Notes: generated from the sequence alone by a model not told the origin. DNA of 41,226 bases from Micromonospora foliorum (GCF_022229015.1 NZ_JAKKFF010000015.1:1-41226); one strand, 5' to 3'; positions 1 through 8,727 are shown, counted from the first letter of the stretch. Program-made: numbers and translations.

Positions 1-176
1 GTCGGCGCATCCGCCGGACGCCCGCTCAGCCAGGGGCGGCGGGGGCGGGGCACCTTGCGCACCGGGTCGGGCGCGGCCCCCGAGCCTTCGAGCGGCCCGT
101 CCAGCGGCGCGGCCGGTCGTAACGGTTGCACACGCGTGTCGTCCTCGCCGTCCACCACCTGTCGAGTATCACCCAT
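1..176 (-). CDS. N-terminus of an unknown protein, cut by the window edge
   Basis: Reading leftwards from an ATG at 174-176 gives 58 codons with no stop before the window edge. The translation begins MGDTRQVVDGEDDTRV and is acidic at first, then rich in Pro, Gly and Arg (RKVPRPRRPW near the edge). This would suit a disordered cytoplasmic tail ahead of a domain or membrane segment outside the window. No family is recognisable. The start is uncertain: GGCGGAG lies too close to the ATG to be an ideal ribosome site, and in-frame GTG codons follow. The gene is divergent from the FmdB-like gene with only 37 bp between starts. Confidence 0.4.
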   Translation of the reverse strand, partial: MGDTRQVVDGEDDTRVQPLRPAAPLDGPLEGSGAAPDPVRKVPRPRRPWLSGRPADAP

Positions 177-200
177 GCTCCGCCAAGCGTCAGATCCACG

Positions 201-206
201 TACCCT
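201..206 (+). promoter_or_regulatory. -10 box of a leaderless promoter
   Basis: TACCCT fits TANNNT and lies exactly 7 nt before the ATG at 214. This geometry is typical of leaderless actinobacterial genes. No ribosome site precedes the ATG, which supports the reading. No convincing -35 hexamer was seen. Confidence 0.4.
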
Positions 207-213
207 GGGTGGC

Positions 214-429
214 ATGCCCCGGTACGAGTTCCGCTGCCGCGCCTGCGGCGACACCTTCGAGGTCAACCGTTCGATGGCGGCGGCCGGTGAGCCGGCCAGC
301 TGCCCACAGGGACACGCCGACACGGTCAAGCTTCTTTCCGCGGTCGCCGTCACCGGCCGAAGTGGTGCCGCCGGTGGCGGCCCGTCGCCCGCCGGTGGTG
401 GCTGCTGCGGCGGTGCCTGCGGCTGCTGA
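214..429 (+). CDS. FmdB-type zinc-ribbon protein
   Basis: A 71-residue protein beginning MPRYEFRCRACG. It has the FmdB/CxxC regulatory-domain layout: an aromatic N-terminal strand, CxxC at residues 8-11, a second metal-binding part at Cys30/His34, then a flexible Gly/Ala tail ending in a Cys-rich CCGGACGC. The family is widespread and is thought to bind zinc; its molecular role is poorly defined. I chose the ATG at 214 because the domain starts there and a TANNNT box sits 7 nt upstream, which suggests leaderless translation. The Cys-rich tail could form a second metal site (inference). Confidence 0.85.
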   Translation: MPRYEFRCRACGDTFEVNRSMAAAGEPASCPQGHADTVKLLSAVAVTGRSGAAGGGPSPAGGGCCGGACGC

Positions 430-581
430 TCGGGCCAATTCGCCGCCGCCTGGTGGGCTGGCCTTGCCGGGAGCGGGTCCGAGTGGCACGTTGAGGCGGC
501 ACTTGCCCAACCGTTCTCACGATGTGTGATCGTCCGGACTCAGGCAGCATGAACCCGACGTCACGGGCGGAGGTTCCTCGC

Positions 582-3422
582 ATGTCGCCACGGATCCAGC
601 TCCCGACCGGTTGGGTGACCTTCGTGTTCACCGATATCGAGGGCTCGACCCGGCTGGCCCAGCTGCTCGGCCCGGACTACCGCCCGGTGCTCGCCGAGCA
701 TCGACGGCTGCTGCGTCGCACGCTGGCCAGCACGGGCGGCGCGGAACTGCTGACCGAGGGCGACTCGTTCTTCCTGGCCTTCGAGGAAGCGACCGCGGCG
801 ATGACCGCGTGCCTGACCGCCCAGCGGGCACTGTCCAGCCACGACTGGCCCACCTCCGAAGCCGCGCCCCGCGTGCGGATGGGCCTGCACACCGGCTACG
901 CCGAGCCACGCGACGGTGAGTACGCCAGCCCCGAGGTGCACCGGGCCGCCCGGGTGGCCGCCGCCGCGCACGGCGGGCAGGTGCTCTGCACGGCGTCCAC
1001 CGCACGTCGGGCCGAGCCGATGCCGCCGGGTGCGACCCTGCTCGACCTGGGCCTGCACCGCCTGCGCGGCTTCGACGACCGGGAACGACTGTTCCAACTG
1101 GTCGCACCGGGTCTGGAGCGGCAGTTCCCCCGGCCCCGCACCGCCGACGCGGTGGCGCACAACCTGCCCACGCAGGTGACCTCGTTCGTCGGCAGGCAGA
1201 CCGAGCGCATCGAGTTGGGCCTGCTGGTGCGACAACACCGCCTGGTCACGGTGCTGGGCGCGGGCGGCGCGGGCAAGACCCGGCTCGCGGTGGAGTTGGC
1301 CAGCGGAGTCGTCGAGGCGTACCCGGACGGGGTCTGGTTCGTCGACATCGCCTCGGTGACCGACCCGGGGCTGGTGGCGTTCGCCATCGCCGCCGTGCTC
1401 GGCCTGCGACCCGAGCCTGGCCGGCCGATGCTGGACACCCTCGTCGAGTACGCGGCCGGCCGCCGGATGCTTGTCGTACTGGACACCTGCGACACCCAAC
1501 CGGCCGCCTGCGCGGAGGTGATCGCGCGTCTGCTGTCCGGCGGTGGCGGCGTACGGGTGCTGGCCACCAGTCGTGAGTCGTTCAGCCTGCCCGGCGAGGT
1601 GGTGTGGCGGATTCCGCCGCTCTCGGTCGACCCGCGCGCAGACGGTGCGGAGAGCGACGCGGTGGCGCTGCTGCTGGACCGTACGGCTGCGGCGCGGGGT
1701 GGTCGGCAGCCGGACCCGGCCGAGTCCGCCGACCTGCGCCGGGTCGTGCAACGGCTGGACGGCCTGCCGCTCGCCATCGAGTTGGCCGCCGCCCGGCTGC
1801 GGGTGCTCTCCGTCGGCCAGCTCGCCGAGCGGCTGGACGATGTCCTCGGCACCCTGGACGCCGGCCGGGAGGACCCGGATCCGCCACCGGTGGAGCGGGG
1901 CTGGTCCGGCAACCAGCAGGACACCGTGGACCTGGTCGCGGCGGCGGCCGGTGCGTCGCCGCCCACCCCGGCGAGCCGGGCGGTGCAGCGCTCGGCCACC
2001 GAACGGCACATGACCATGCAGGCCACCGTCACCTGGTCGTACCGGACGCTGGGGCCCCGGGCCGCCCGCCTGCTGCGGTGGCTGGCGGTCTTCGCCGGCC
2101 CGGTGGATCTGGCCACGGTGGAGTGGCTGTTGGGTGACGATCCGCTGGACCCGCTCTCGGTCCTGGTGGACAAGTCGATGGTGTTGGCCGAGCCGCGTGC
2201 CGCCGGCAGCACCTACCGGATGCTCGACCCGATCCGGGCGTACGCGGCGCGGCGGTTGGCCGAGGCGGGTGAGGAGCAGGCCGCTCGGGACCGGCACGTG
2301 GCCTGGTCGGCGCACGCGTTGGACCGGGCCCACCTGGGTCAGGACGGTCGGCCGGTGACGCTGTCGTTGTACGCCCTCGATCCACTGGCCGGGGAGCTGC
2401 GCGCCGCGCTGCGCTGGTGCGCCACCGGCGGCAGCGCCCGCGCCGGTCTCGGTCTGGCGGGCGGGCTGGACCAGTGGTGGCTGGAGCGGGGCCTGGCTCG
2501 CGAGGGGCGGCTGTGGCTGTTCCGGCTGTACGGGCGGATCGCCGAGACGGGGGAGCGGATCCCGGAGGCGGAGCTGGCGGCGGCGTACCACATGCATTCG
2601 CTGCATGCCAGCGCGGACGGCGAGTTCGCCGAGGAGCTGCGCTACTCCCAGCGGGCGGAGGCGGCGGCCCGGCAGGCCGGCGACGCCGGGCTGTTGGCCC
2701 GGGTGCTCGCCGGCAGGGCCGCGCCGCTGGTGGACATGGGGCAGTTCGTCGAGGCCGAGCGGGTGTGCCGGGAGGTCATCGACTGGGCGCACGGGCAGGA
2801 CGTGGTCGGCGAGGCGCTGTTCGCGGTGTTCAGCCTGGCCGAGTTGCTCTGGCGGCGGGGCGCCCTGGAGGAGGCGGCGGAGTTGCTGGGCGCGGTGCGT
2901 CCGGTGGAGGCGGCCCGGCCGGTGGAGCGGGGCCGCCGTTCGGTGGACATGCTGCTCGGCATGGTCGCGCTGGCCCGGGGCGACGTGATCGCCGCCCACG
3001 AGCATCTGCTGGTGGCGCTGCGCTCCCGGATGGGGCACGGCTACCACGGCCGGGCGTGCGACACCTTGAACGCGGTCGCGGTGCGCTGCGCGATCGGTGG
3101 GCAGCGGTTGACCGCCGCCCGCCTGTTCGGGGCGGCGCAGGCCACCCGGGCGAGCATGCGTGCCACCCCGGGCATCTTCGGCGGTTACTGGGCCGAACAG
3201 CAGGCGGAGTTGCGCACGGTGCTGGGCGACGCGGCCTTCGACGACGCGTACGGCGAGGGTGCCGAGTTGGGGCTGGACGAGGCCGCGGCGCTGGCACTCG
3301 ACGTGGAACACCCGGACCTGGCGGCGGATTCGACCCGCTTCAGCACCGGCCTGTCCCAGCCAACCCCCCGCCGTCCCGCCGACCCCGACCGCCACCCCGC
3401 CACCCGAACCGAACGCGCCTAA
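582..3422 (+). CDS. Cyclase-homology domain fused to a STAND/AfsR-like ATPase and helical repeats
   Basis: A 946-residue protein. Residues about 10-175 form a class III adenylate/guanylate cyclase homology domain (FTDIEGST with Asp18; GDSFFLAF with Asp61). About 195-480 is an AfsR/NB-ARC-like ATPase with Walker A GAGGAGKT at 226-233 and a preceding FVGR motif. The rest is helical and TPR-like. Proteins of this build (Mycobacterium tuberculosis Rv0386 and Rv1358) end in a LuxR helix-turn-helix; none is visible here. The position usually holding the transition-state Asn is His120 (VHRAAR), so cyclase activity is doubtful and the domain may only sense nucleotides. The ATG at 582 is preceded by GGAGG (569-573); the two upstream in-frame ATGs lack such a site. 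Probably a cytosolic signalling protein with unknown output. Confidence 0.85.
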   Translation: MSPRIQLPTGWVTFVFTDIEGSTRLAQLLGPDYRPVLAEHRRLLRRTLASTGGAELLTEGDSFFLAFEEATAAMTACLTAQRALSSHDWPTSEAAPRVRMGLHTGYAEPRDGEYASPEVHRAARVAAAAHGGQVLCTASTARRAEPMPPGATLLDLGLHRLRGFDDRERLFQLVAPGLERQFPRPRTADAVAHNLPTQVTSFVGRQTERIELGLLVRQHRLVTVLGAGGAGKTRLAVELASGVVEAYPDGVWFVDIASVTDPGLVAFAIAAVLGLRPEPGRPMLDTLVEYAAGRRMLVVLDTCDTQPAACAEVIARLLSGGGGVRVLATSRESFSLPGEVVWRIPPLSVDPRADGAESDAVALLLDRTAAARGGRQPDPAESADLRRVVQRLDGLPLAIELAAARLRVLSVGQLAERLDDVLGTLDAGREDPDPPPVERGWSGNQQDTVDLVAAAAGASPPTPASRAVQRSATERHMTMQATVTWSYRTLGPRAARLLRWLAVFAGPVDLATVEWLLGDDPLDPLSVLVDKSMVLAEPRAAGSTYRMLDPIRAYAARRLAEAGEEQAARDRHVAWSAHALDRAHLGQDGRPVTLSLYALDPLAGELRAALRWCATGGSARAGLGLAGGLDQWWLERGLAREGRLWLFRLYGRIAETGERIPEAELAAAYHMHSLHASADGEFAEELRYSQRAEAAARQAGDAGLLARVLAGRAAPLVDMGQFVEAERVCREVIDWAHGQDVVGEALFAVFSLAELLWRRGALEEAAELLGAVRPVEAARPVERGRRSVDMLLGMVALARGDVIAAHEHLLVALRSRMGHGYHGRACDTLNAVAVRCAIGGQRLTAARLFGAAQATRASMRATPGIFGGYWAEQQAELRTVLGDAAFDDAYGEGAELGLDEAAALALDVEHPDLAADSTRFSTGLSQPTPRRPADPDRHPATRTERA

Positions 3423-3570
3423 CCCCCCACCCCACCCCACCCACCCCCACCCACCCTTGTTGATCAAGAGGTTTCCGTCAGGAAACGCGTTCCCGATGAC
3501 CGAAACTTCTTGATCAACGCGGGCGGGAGCGGTGGGGAGGGTGGGTGGGGGTGGGGTGGGGTGGGGTGGG
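3423..3570. terminator. Long nested inverted repeat between convergent genes
   Basis: Arms at 3459-3475 and 3502-3518 match over 17 bp with one G-T pair. The loop itself folds (GTCA/TGAC around GGAA/TTCC). The hairpin is flanked by a C-rich tract (3423-3456, CCCCAC units) and a complementary G-rich tract (3534-3570, GGGGT units). The block separates the STAND gene from the convergent phospholipase gene, so a bidirectional terminator is the simplest reading. The G-tract could also form a G-quadruplex. Confidence 0.6.
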
Positions 3571-4107
3571 TTAGTGGGTTGTGGCTTGGGCTTCGGCTTG
3601 GGCCTTCATTCGGGCGGCGCGGTCGATGTCGGCCTGCTGGACGGCCGCTACCGAACCGAAGATGCTGACCGCCTGGTAGTAGGTCCAGGCCAGGCTGTAG
3701 CAGGCCGGTCGGACGACCGAGTTGTACGTGGCGCAGACGCGCTTCAGGTCCTCGTAAAAGGCGCTGTCGAGGCGGGACTTGTTGGCGGAGAACTGGCCGA
3801 CCGCCTTGTAGTTGCGGTAGCCGAAGTCGTGCCGGTAGCAGCCCAGGTTGAAGGTGAAGCCGAGCGGGTTGTCCGGGCTGGACGAGCAGTAGTCGGTGGA
3901 CCAGTTGAAGTTGTACTCGGCCCAGGGGGCGCGGTTGACCCGGGCGCTGTTCCACGAGCTGTAGCTGGACGCGCTGGTCTGGGTCCAGCTGGACAGCACG
4001 GAGAGCTTTTGGGCGGGGGTGACGGCGGCGGCGGGAGAGGCGATGGCGAGGGTGGCGAGCAGCGCTAACGCGCCCGAGGCGAGCAGGGTGGCGAGACGTC
4101 GGGGCAC
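3571..4107 (-). CDS. Secreted prokaryotic phospholipase A2
   Basis: A 178-residue protein with a Sec signal peptide (MPRR, hydrophobic stretch, ASPAAA cleavage near residue 28). The core holds CYRHDFGYRN, the HD catalytic dyad of the actinobacterial phospholipase A2 family (His93, Asp94), with a TDYCSS segment before it in the position of the calcium site. Cys74, Cys90, Cys125 and Cys136 could form the two disulfides usual in this family. It would hydrolyse the sn-2 ester of phospholipids outside the cell. The start is GTG at 4105-4107 behind a strong GGAGG site. It is a single gene, convergent with the STAND gene. The C-terminus carries an extra Ala/Gln-rich helix of about 25 residues. Confidence 0.9.
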   Translation of the reverse strand: MPRRLATLLASGALALLATLAIASPAAAVTPAQKLSVLSSWTQTSASSYSSWNSARVNRAPWAEYNFNWSTDYCSSSPDNPLGFTFNLGCYRHDFGYRNYKAVGQFSANKSRLDSAFYEDLKRVCATYNSVVRPACYSLAWTYYQAVSIFGSVAAVQQADIDRAARMKAQAEAQATTH

Positions 4108-4177
4108 GGGTTACCTCCGCGGGGGTGAGCGGGTGGGACGGAAGTTACCGGCGGGTTACCGGATGTCGATGAGTGTC

Positions 4178-4189
4178 GATCAGCTGATC
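4178..4189. promoter_or_regulatory. 12-bp palindrome upstream of the phospholipase gene
   Basis: GATCAGCTGATC is a perfect palindrome about 70 bp before the phospholipase start, in the only stretch that can carry its promoter. It may be an operator. No matching copy was noticed elsewhere in the window. Confidence 0.3.
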
Positions 4190-4243
4190 AACTAGGCGGT
4201 ATGCGCGTCGCCAACTATTGGTGACATACGTTGAAACAGACGA

Positions 4244-4274
4244 ATGCCCCGGACGCACGAGGCGTCCGGGGCAT
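4244..4274 (-). terminator. Terminator hairpin after the GHL10 gene
   Basis: A perfect 13-bp stem (4244-4256 with 4262-4274) with a 5-nt loop lies 13 bp beyond the GHL10 stop codon. It fits an intrinsic terminator of the U-tract-poor kind common in actinomycetes. Confidence 0.75.
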
Positions 4275-4287
4275 CCAGATAAGTGGG

Positions 4288-5949
4288 TCAGCGCAGGACG
4301 AAAGCCGGGGGGCTCGCGGGGCTCTCGTTTGCCGACCGGTCCAGCGCGGTCAGCTGGTAGGTGTAGCGCCGACCGGGCTCGGCCGAGGTGTCCACCCAGG
4401 ACTGGGTGCCGCCGGGCGTGGCCCGGACGGTGTCGACCAGGTGCGCGGCGTCGGCGGTGGCGCACCGGCCGGGCAGCGTGGTGCCGTCGAAGCGGTAGAT
4501 CGCGTACGAGGTGGCGGTGCCGAGCGGGCCGACGCCGTCGGCGGGCTGCCGCCAGGTGAGCCGGACCCCGTCGGCCTGCCGGGTCGCCTGGCTGACCACC
4601 GGGAAGAGCAGCGGCCGGGCCGGCAGGTGGGGCATGGCCGGCACCAGCGCCGGGCGGGAGTAGTGCTCGCCCGCGTAGATGTCGGTGGCGCCGAGTCGGT
4701 TGGCCCGGACCTGCACCGCGGAGAAGTGCACGTTGCCCTGCACCTCCGGGTACGACCGGTTGAGCGTCAGGTGGTCGGACAGCTCACGCGGGTTCTGCCA
4801 GTACGGCCCGTACGCCGGGTCGCCGCTCTTGTAGTCGGCCTGGCCGATGTAGAGCTGCACGCGGGTGCCGCGCACCGTCTCGGCCCACCACGGCACGAGG
4901 CGCGCGTAGTCGGCGGCCGGGTACTGGCCGATGTACCAGTAGAGCTGCGGCACCACGTAGTCGATCCACTCCTGCTTGATCCACTTGCGGGTGTCGGCGG
5001 AGATGATGTCGTACGACTGGCTGCCGGTGGTGTCCGAGCCGAGCGGGTCTGCGGTCTTGTTGCGCCAGATGCCGAACGGGCTGACGCCGAACTTCACCCA
5101 CGGCTTCGCCGCCTTGATCTTGCCGTTCATCTCCTGGATCAGCAGGTTGATGTTGTCCCGTCGCCAGTCGGCCCGGTCGGTGAAGCCCCGGTTGTGGGCC
5201 GCGAAGGTCGCGTCGTCCGGCACCTGGTACGTGCCGCTGGGGTAGGGGTAGAAGTAGTCGTCGAAGTGGACGCCGTCGATGTCGTACCGCTTGACCGCGT
5301 CCATCATGGCGGTCTGGACGAACTCGCGGACCTCGGGGATCCCGGGGTTGTAGTAGAGCCGGCTGCCGGCCACGCCGGCCGGTGGGTAGGCGAAGGTCCA
5401 GTCGGGGTGCTGCTGGGCCGGGTGGCCGGGGGCGAGTTGGGCGAGGTCGGCGCCGGCGCCGCCGGGGGCCGGCATGGAGACGCGGTACGGGTTGAACCAG
5501 GCGTGGAACTCCAGGTTCCGCTTGTGCGACTCGTCGACCAGGAAGGCCAGTGGGTCCCAGCCCGGGTCCTGGCCGCGTACTCCGGTCAGGTATTCCGACC
5601 AGGGTTCGTACGGCGAGGGCCAGAGCGCGTCGGCGGTGGGCCGGACCTGCACCACGACGGCGTTGTGGTGCAGTCGCCCGGCCAGGTCGAGTAGCGCGCG
5701 GTACTCGGCCTGCTGGGCCGCGATCCGGTCCGGGTTGGTCTGGGACGCCCTGCTGGGCCAGTCGATGTTGACCACTGACGAGATCCACATGGCCCGGAAC
5801 TGCCGCTTCGGGGTGGCCGGGTCGGTGGCGCAGGTAGCGGTGCTGGTGGTGTCGGCCGCGCTGGGTGCGGCGCTCGCGGGGGTGGCGGTGACGAACGTGC
5901 CGAGCAGGGCTGCGACCAGCCCGGCGACTCCGAGTCGGGTGGCTTTCAT
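4288..5949 (-). CDS. Secreted GHL10-type glycoside hydrolase-like protein
   Basis: A 553-residue protein with a Sec signal peptide ending near ATPASAA (residue 28). The GHL10 (glycosyl hydrolase-like 10, Pfam 02638, formerly DUF187) TIM-barrel spans about 45-385, with RAMWISSVVNIDWPS, FHAWFNPYR, DIDGVHFDDYFYPYP and FGVSPFGIWRN. The Asp cluster DGVHFDDYFYP is the conserved active-site strand. The C-terminal 110 residues resemble a fibronectin type III domain. A family member, E. coli DigH (YddW), cleaves denuded peptidoglycan glycans, so a cell-wall or polysaccharide role is likely. The ATG at 5949 has GAAGGGA upstream. A strong terminator follows the gene, which is divergent from the permease gene. 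Confidence 0.88.
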   Translation of the reverse strand: MKATRLGVAGLVAALLGTFVTATPASAAPSAADTTSTATCATDPATPKRQFRAMWISSVVNIDWPSRASQTNPDRIAAQQAEYRALLDLAGRLHHNAVVVQVRPTADALWPSPYEPWSEYLTGVRGQDPGWDPLAFLVDESHKRNLEFHAWFNPYRVSMPAPGGAGADLAQLAPGHPAQQHPDWTFAYPPAGVAGSRLYYNPGIPEVREFVQTAMMDAVKRYDIDGVHFDDYFYPYPSGTYQVPDDATFAAHNRGFTDRADWRRDNINLLIQEMNGKIKAAKPWVKFGVSPFGIWRNKTADPLGSDTTGSQSYDIISADTRKWIKQEWIDYVVPQLYWYIGQYPAADYARLVPWWAETVRGTRVQLYIGQADYKSGDPAYGPYWQNPRELSDHLTLNRSYPEVQGNVHFSAVQVRANRLGATDIYAGEHYSRPALVPAMPHLPARPLLFPVVSQATRQADGVRLTWRQPADGVGPLGTATSYAIYRFDGTTLPGRCATADAAHLVDTVRATPGGTQSWVDTSAEPGRRYTYQLTALDRSANESPASPPAFVLR

Positions 5950-6151
5950 GCGGTCTGTCCCTTCGTTGGGGCTCCCGGATGGTTCGCGCGGTGGGCGGCA
6001 AGATTCGCCGCTGATGTCCGCGTTGCTGGTAGGAAATTTTCACAGTCTGGCCATCGCCGCAAGAGTTCGTGGTTGACCAATCGCGCCGCTGGGTAGCAAC
6101 GGCGGTCACCGGCCGCCGCGGAGGTGGTCGCACGGTGGGAGGGGTGACCGG
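5950..6151. promoter_or_regulatory. Divergent promoter region, GHL10 / amino-acid permease
   Basis: A 202-bp gap between two divergent genes, so it should hold both promoters. It contains an AT-richer patch (GGAAATTTTCACAG near 6031-6046) and a TTGACC hexamer at about 6074. I could not pair these with convincing partner boxes, so no exact promoter is assigned. Confidence 0.4.
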
Positions 6152-7648
6152 GTGTCCGTGCTGCGCACAAAACCAATCAAGGACGTGATAGCCCAGGGTG
6201 AGGCGGACGGCAGCGACGGCCAACTGGGGCTGAAGAGACGGCTCGGCGCGATCGACCTCACCGGCTTCGGGATCGGCATCGTGATCGGCACCGGCATCTT
6301 CACGCTCACCGGGATCGAGGCCCGGGACAGCGCCGGGCCGGGCGTGGTGATCTCGTTCGCCATCGCCGGCGTGGTGGCCCTGCTCGCCGCCCTCTGCTAC
6401 GCCGAGCTGGCCTCCAGCGTGCCGACCGCCGGCAGCGCCTACACCTACGCGTACGCCACGATGGGCGAGATCGTCGCCTGGATCATCGGCTGGGACCTGC
6501 TGCTGGAGTTCGCCCTCGGCGCCGCCGTGGTGGCCCGAGGCTGGTCCGGCTACCTCGCCGAACTGCTCGACCTGCCGACCCGGTGGTTCGGCGAGGAGGG
6601 CAGCACGGTCAACGTGGGTGCCATCGCCATCGTGCTGATCCTCGGCATCGTGGCGATCGTCGGCATTCGGGAGTCCGCCCGGATCACCAACCTGCTGGTG
6701 CTGGTCAAGGTGGCCATCTGCGTCTTCGTGGTGGTCGCCGGGCTGTTCTTCGTCAAGGCCGCCAACCTCACCCCGTTCATCCCGCCGGCCGAGCCCGCCG
6801 GTGGCGGCGACGACGGCATCAAGCAACCGGTCACGCAGGCGCTCTTCGGGCTGGAGCCGTCGGTCTTCGGCTTCGTCGGGGTGCTCAGCGCCGCCGCCGT
6901 GGTCTTCTTCGCGTACACCGGCTTCGAGGCCGTGGCCAACCTGGGCGAGGAGACGAGGAAGCCCAAGCGGGACCTCACCCTGGGTCTGCTCGGCACGCTG
7001 CTGATCTCCACCGTGCTCTACATCGGCGTCTCGCTGGTGGTGGTCGGGATGGTGCCGTACACCGAGATCGACCGGGGCGCCCCGATCGCGTCGGCCTTCG
7101 AGTCGGTCGGCGCGGGCTGGGCGGCCATACTGGTCTCCATCGCCGCGGTCGCGGGCCTGACCAGCGTCATCCTGGTCGACCTGGTGGCAATGGGCCGGAT
7201 CGGCTTCGCCATCGCCCGGGACGGGTTGATCCCGCCCTCGATCGCGAAGGTGCACCCGCGCTGGGGCACCCCGTACCGGATCTCGGCGATCATGACGGTG
7301 GCGGTCGCGCTGCTGGCCGGCTTCCTGCCGCTGTCCGCGCTGGCCGACCTGGTCAGCATCGGCGCGCTCTGCGCGTTCGTCCTCGTGTCGGTGGCGGTGC
7401 CGATCCTGCGCCGCAAGCGGCCGGACCTGGAGCGGCCGTTCCGGGTGCCGTTCTCACCGGTGCTGCCGATCGTCTCGGCGCTGGCCTGCTTCTACCTGAT
7501 GCTCAACCTGTCGGTGGAGACCTGGCTGCGGTTCCTGGCCTGGATGCTGCTCGGCGCGTTGATCTACTTCGGCTACGGCCACCGCCGCAACCGGCTGGCC
7601 CAGCACGAGCCCGCCGTCGCCCCGTCGCCCCGCGAGCCGACCGCCTGA
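6152..7648 (+). CDS. APC-family amino-acid permease
   Basis: A 498-residue integral membrane protein of the amino acid-polyamine-organocation superfamily, cationic amino-acid transporter branch (YfnA/CAT-like). The N-terminal helix carries GFGIGIVIGTGIFTLTG, the Gly-rich unwound helix that binds the substrate backbone, followed by PTAGSAYTYAYATMGE and about 12 hydrophobic segments. The C-terminus is short and cytoplasmic. It is likely a proton-coupled or exchange importer; the substrate cannot be told from sequence. The GTG start at 6152 follows GGGAGGGG (6137-6144). It is a single gene with its own terminator. Confidence 0.9.
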   Translation: MSVLRTKPIKDVIAQGEADGSDGQLGLKRRLGAIDLTGFGIGIVIGTGIFTLTGIEARDSAGPGVVISFAIAGVVALLAALCYAELASSVPTAGSAYTYAYATMGEIVAWIIGWDLLLEFALGAAVVARGWSGYLAELLDLPTRWFGEEGSTVNVGAIAIVLILGIVAIVGIRESARITNLLVLVKVAICVFVVVAGLFFVKAANLTPFIPPAEPAGGGDDGIKQPVTQALFGLEPSVFGFVGVLSAAAVVFFAYTGFEAVANLGEETRKPKRDLTLGLLGTLLISTVLYIGVSLVVVGMVPYTEIDRGAPIASAFESVGAGWAAILVSIAAVAGLTSVILVDLVAMGRIGFAIARDGLIPPSIAKVHPRWGTPYRISAIMTVAVALLAGFLPLSALADLVSIGALCAFVLVSVAVPILRRKRPDLERPFRVPFSPVLPIVSALACFYLMLNLSVETWLRFLAWMLLGALIYFGYGHRRNRLAQHEPAVAPSPREPTA

Positions 7649-7656
7649 CCGACACC

Positions 7657-7690
7657 TGCGGAAGGGCCCTGTTTCCGGGGCCCTTCCGCA
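7657..7690. terminator. Bidirectional terminator between permease and GH43 genes
   Basis: A perfect 13-bp stem (7657-7669 with 7678-7690) with an 8-nt loop. It sits 8 bp after the permease stop and 8 bp after the GH43 stop on the other strand, so it can serve both convergent units. Confidence 0.85.
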
Positions 7691-7698
7691 CGATCAGC

Positions 7699-8727
7699 TC
7701 AGGGGCGGGGCTGCGGCGTGGCCGTCGGGCCCTTGACGACCGGCTTGCCGTCGACCCAGGTCACCTCATCGAGCCACACCTGCCGACCCGGGTCGGTGCT
7801 GCCCTCCTGGCCGGGCGGCCAGGCGTGGTACAGCAGCCAGGTCCGGCCGTCCTTGACCACCATCGACGCGTGGCCGGGGCCGGAGGCGGCCTCGTTGCCC
7901 TTCAGGATCGGGTTCTCGGCGGCCTTCACACACGGGCCGGTCGGGCTCTCGCAGACCGCGTAGCCCTCGGCGTACTCCGCCCGGTCGTACGCGTTGGCGG
8001 CGAAGAAGAGCAGCAGCCGGCCGTCCTGACGGTGGAAGAACGGCCCCTCGATCAGGGTGCCCTCCCACGGTTCGGTCTGCTTCAGCAGCTTTGTCGGCTC
8101 GCCGACGAGGGTCAGGCCGTCGTCGGCGAGGCGCTGCGACCAGAGCCAGGTGTCCACCCCGATCGCGTTGCCGTCGTTCTTCCACAGCAGCCACAGGCTG
8201 CCGTCGGTGTCCCGGTACGGGCTGGCGTCGATCGCCCCACCAAGGTCTGCATGGCAGATCAGCGGGCCGGCCGCCTCGTCCCGGTACGGCCCCTCCGGTG
8301 CGCTGGCCACCGCCCGCCCGACGCACTGCCGCCCCGACTCCCGGCCGGCGACGGTGTAGTAGAGCAGGAAGCGGTCCGGCGCGAGCTGGATCGCCTCCGG
8401 CGCCCAGGTCTTACCAGCGTCCGCCCAGTCCGGCAGCGCCGGCAGGGCGTCCCCGGCCTCGGCCCAGTCGACCAGGTCGGTCGAGGTGAGCACCGGGACG
8501 TTGCGGCCGCCGGAGTTGGTGTGGAACAGGTACCAGGTGTCGCCCACCTGGATCGCCTGCGGGTCCGGGGCGTCCGTCTTCACGACAGGGTTGGTGAACA
8601 TGCTGGGGTCGCTCCCGCTGCTCGTGGTGGGGGTGGGTTCGGTGTCGTCCGAGCAGCCCGCAACGAGCAACGCGGCGGCGAGAACGATCGCCGCCGCGCC
8701 ACGTCGCCGGGCGGTCGTACGCGTCAT
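7699..8727 (-). CDS. GH43 family arabinanase/xylosidase-like lipoprotein
   Basis: A 342-residue protein with a lipoprotein signal (LVAGC, Cys25), so it is probably anchored on the outer face of the membrane. The five-bladed propeller features of GH43 are visible: general-base Asp in TDAPDPQAI, the modulating Asp in IDASPYRDTDG, and the general-acid Glu in IEGPFFHR. Family members cleave alpha-arabinofuranosyl or beta-xylosyl links; the arabinofuranosidase in the same operon favours arabinan or arabinoxylan oligosaccharides. The ATG at 8725-8727 overlaps the permease stop (ATGA), implying coupled translation. A long upstream in-frame extension is only a shadow of the permease gene. Confidence 0.9.
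   Translation of the reverse strand: MTRTTARRRGAAAIVLAAALLVAGCSDDTEPTPTTSSGSDPSMFTNPVVKTDAPDPQAIQVGDTWYLFHTNSGGRNVPVLTSTDLVDWAEAGDALPALPDWADAGKTWAPEAIQLAPDRFLLYYTVAGRESGRQCVGRAVASAPEGPYRDEAAGPLICHADLGGAIDASPYRDTDGSLWLLWKNDGNAIGVDTWLWSQRLADDGLTLVGEPTKLLKQTEPWEGTLIEGPFFHRQDGRLLLFFAANAYDRAEYAEGYAVCESPTGPCVKAAENPILKGNEAASGPGHASMVVKDGRTWLLYHAWPPGQEGSTDPGRQVWLDEVTWVDGKPVVKGPTATPQPRP

Noticed and set aside
561..3467. A 968-codon open frame on the minus strand opposite the cyclase-STAND gene
   Set aside because: Its translation is low-complexity (Gly, Arg, Gln, Pro rich) without domains; the plus strand encodes a clear multidomain protein. It is a GC-bias shadow.
4231..5694. A 487-codon plus-strand frame opposite the GHL10 gene
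   Set aside because: Composition is Val/Gly/Arg-biased with no motif, and the minus-strand GHL10 protein is well supported.
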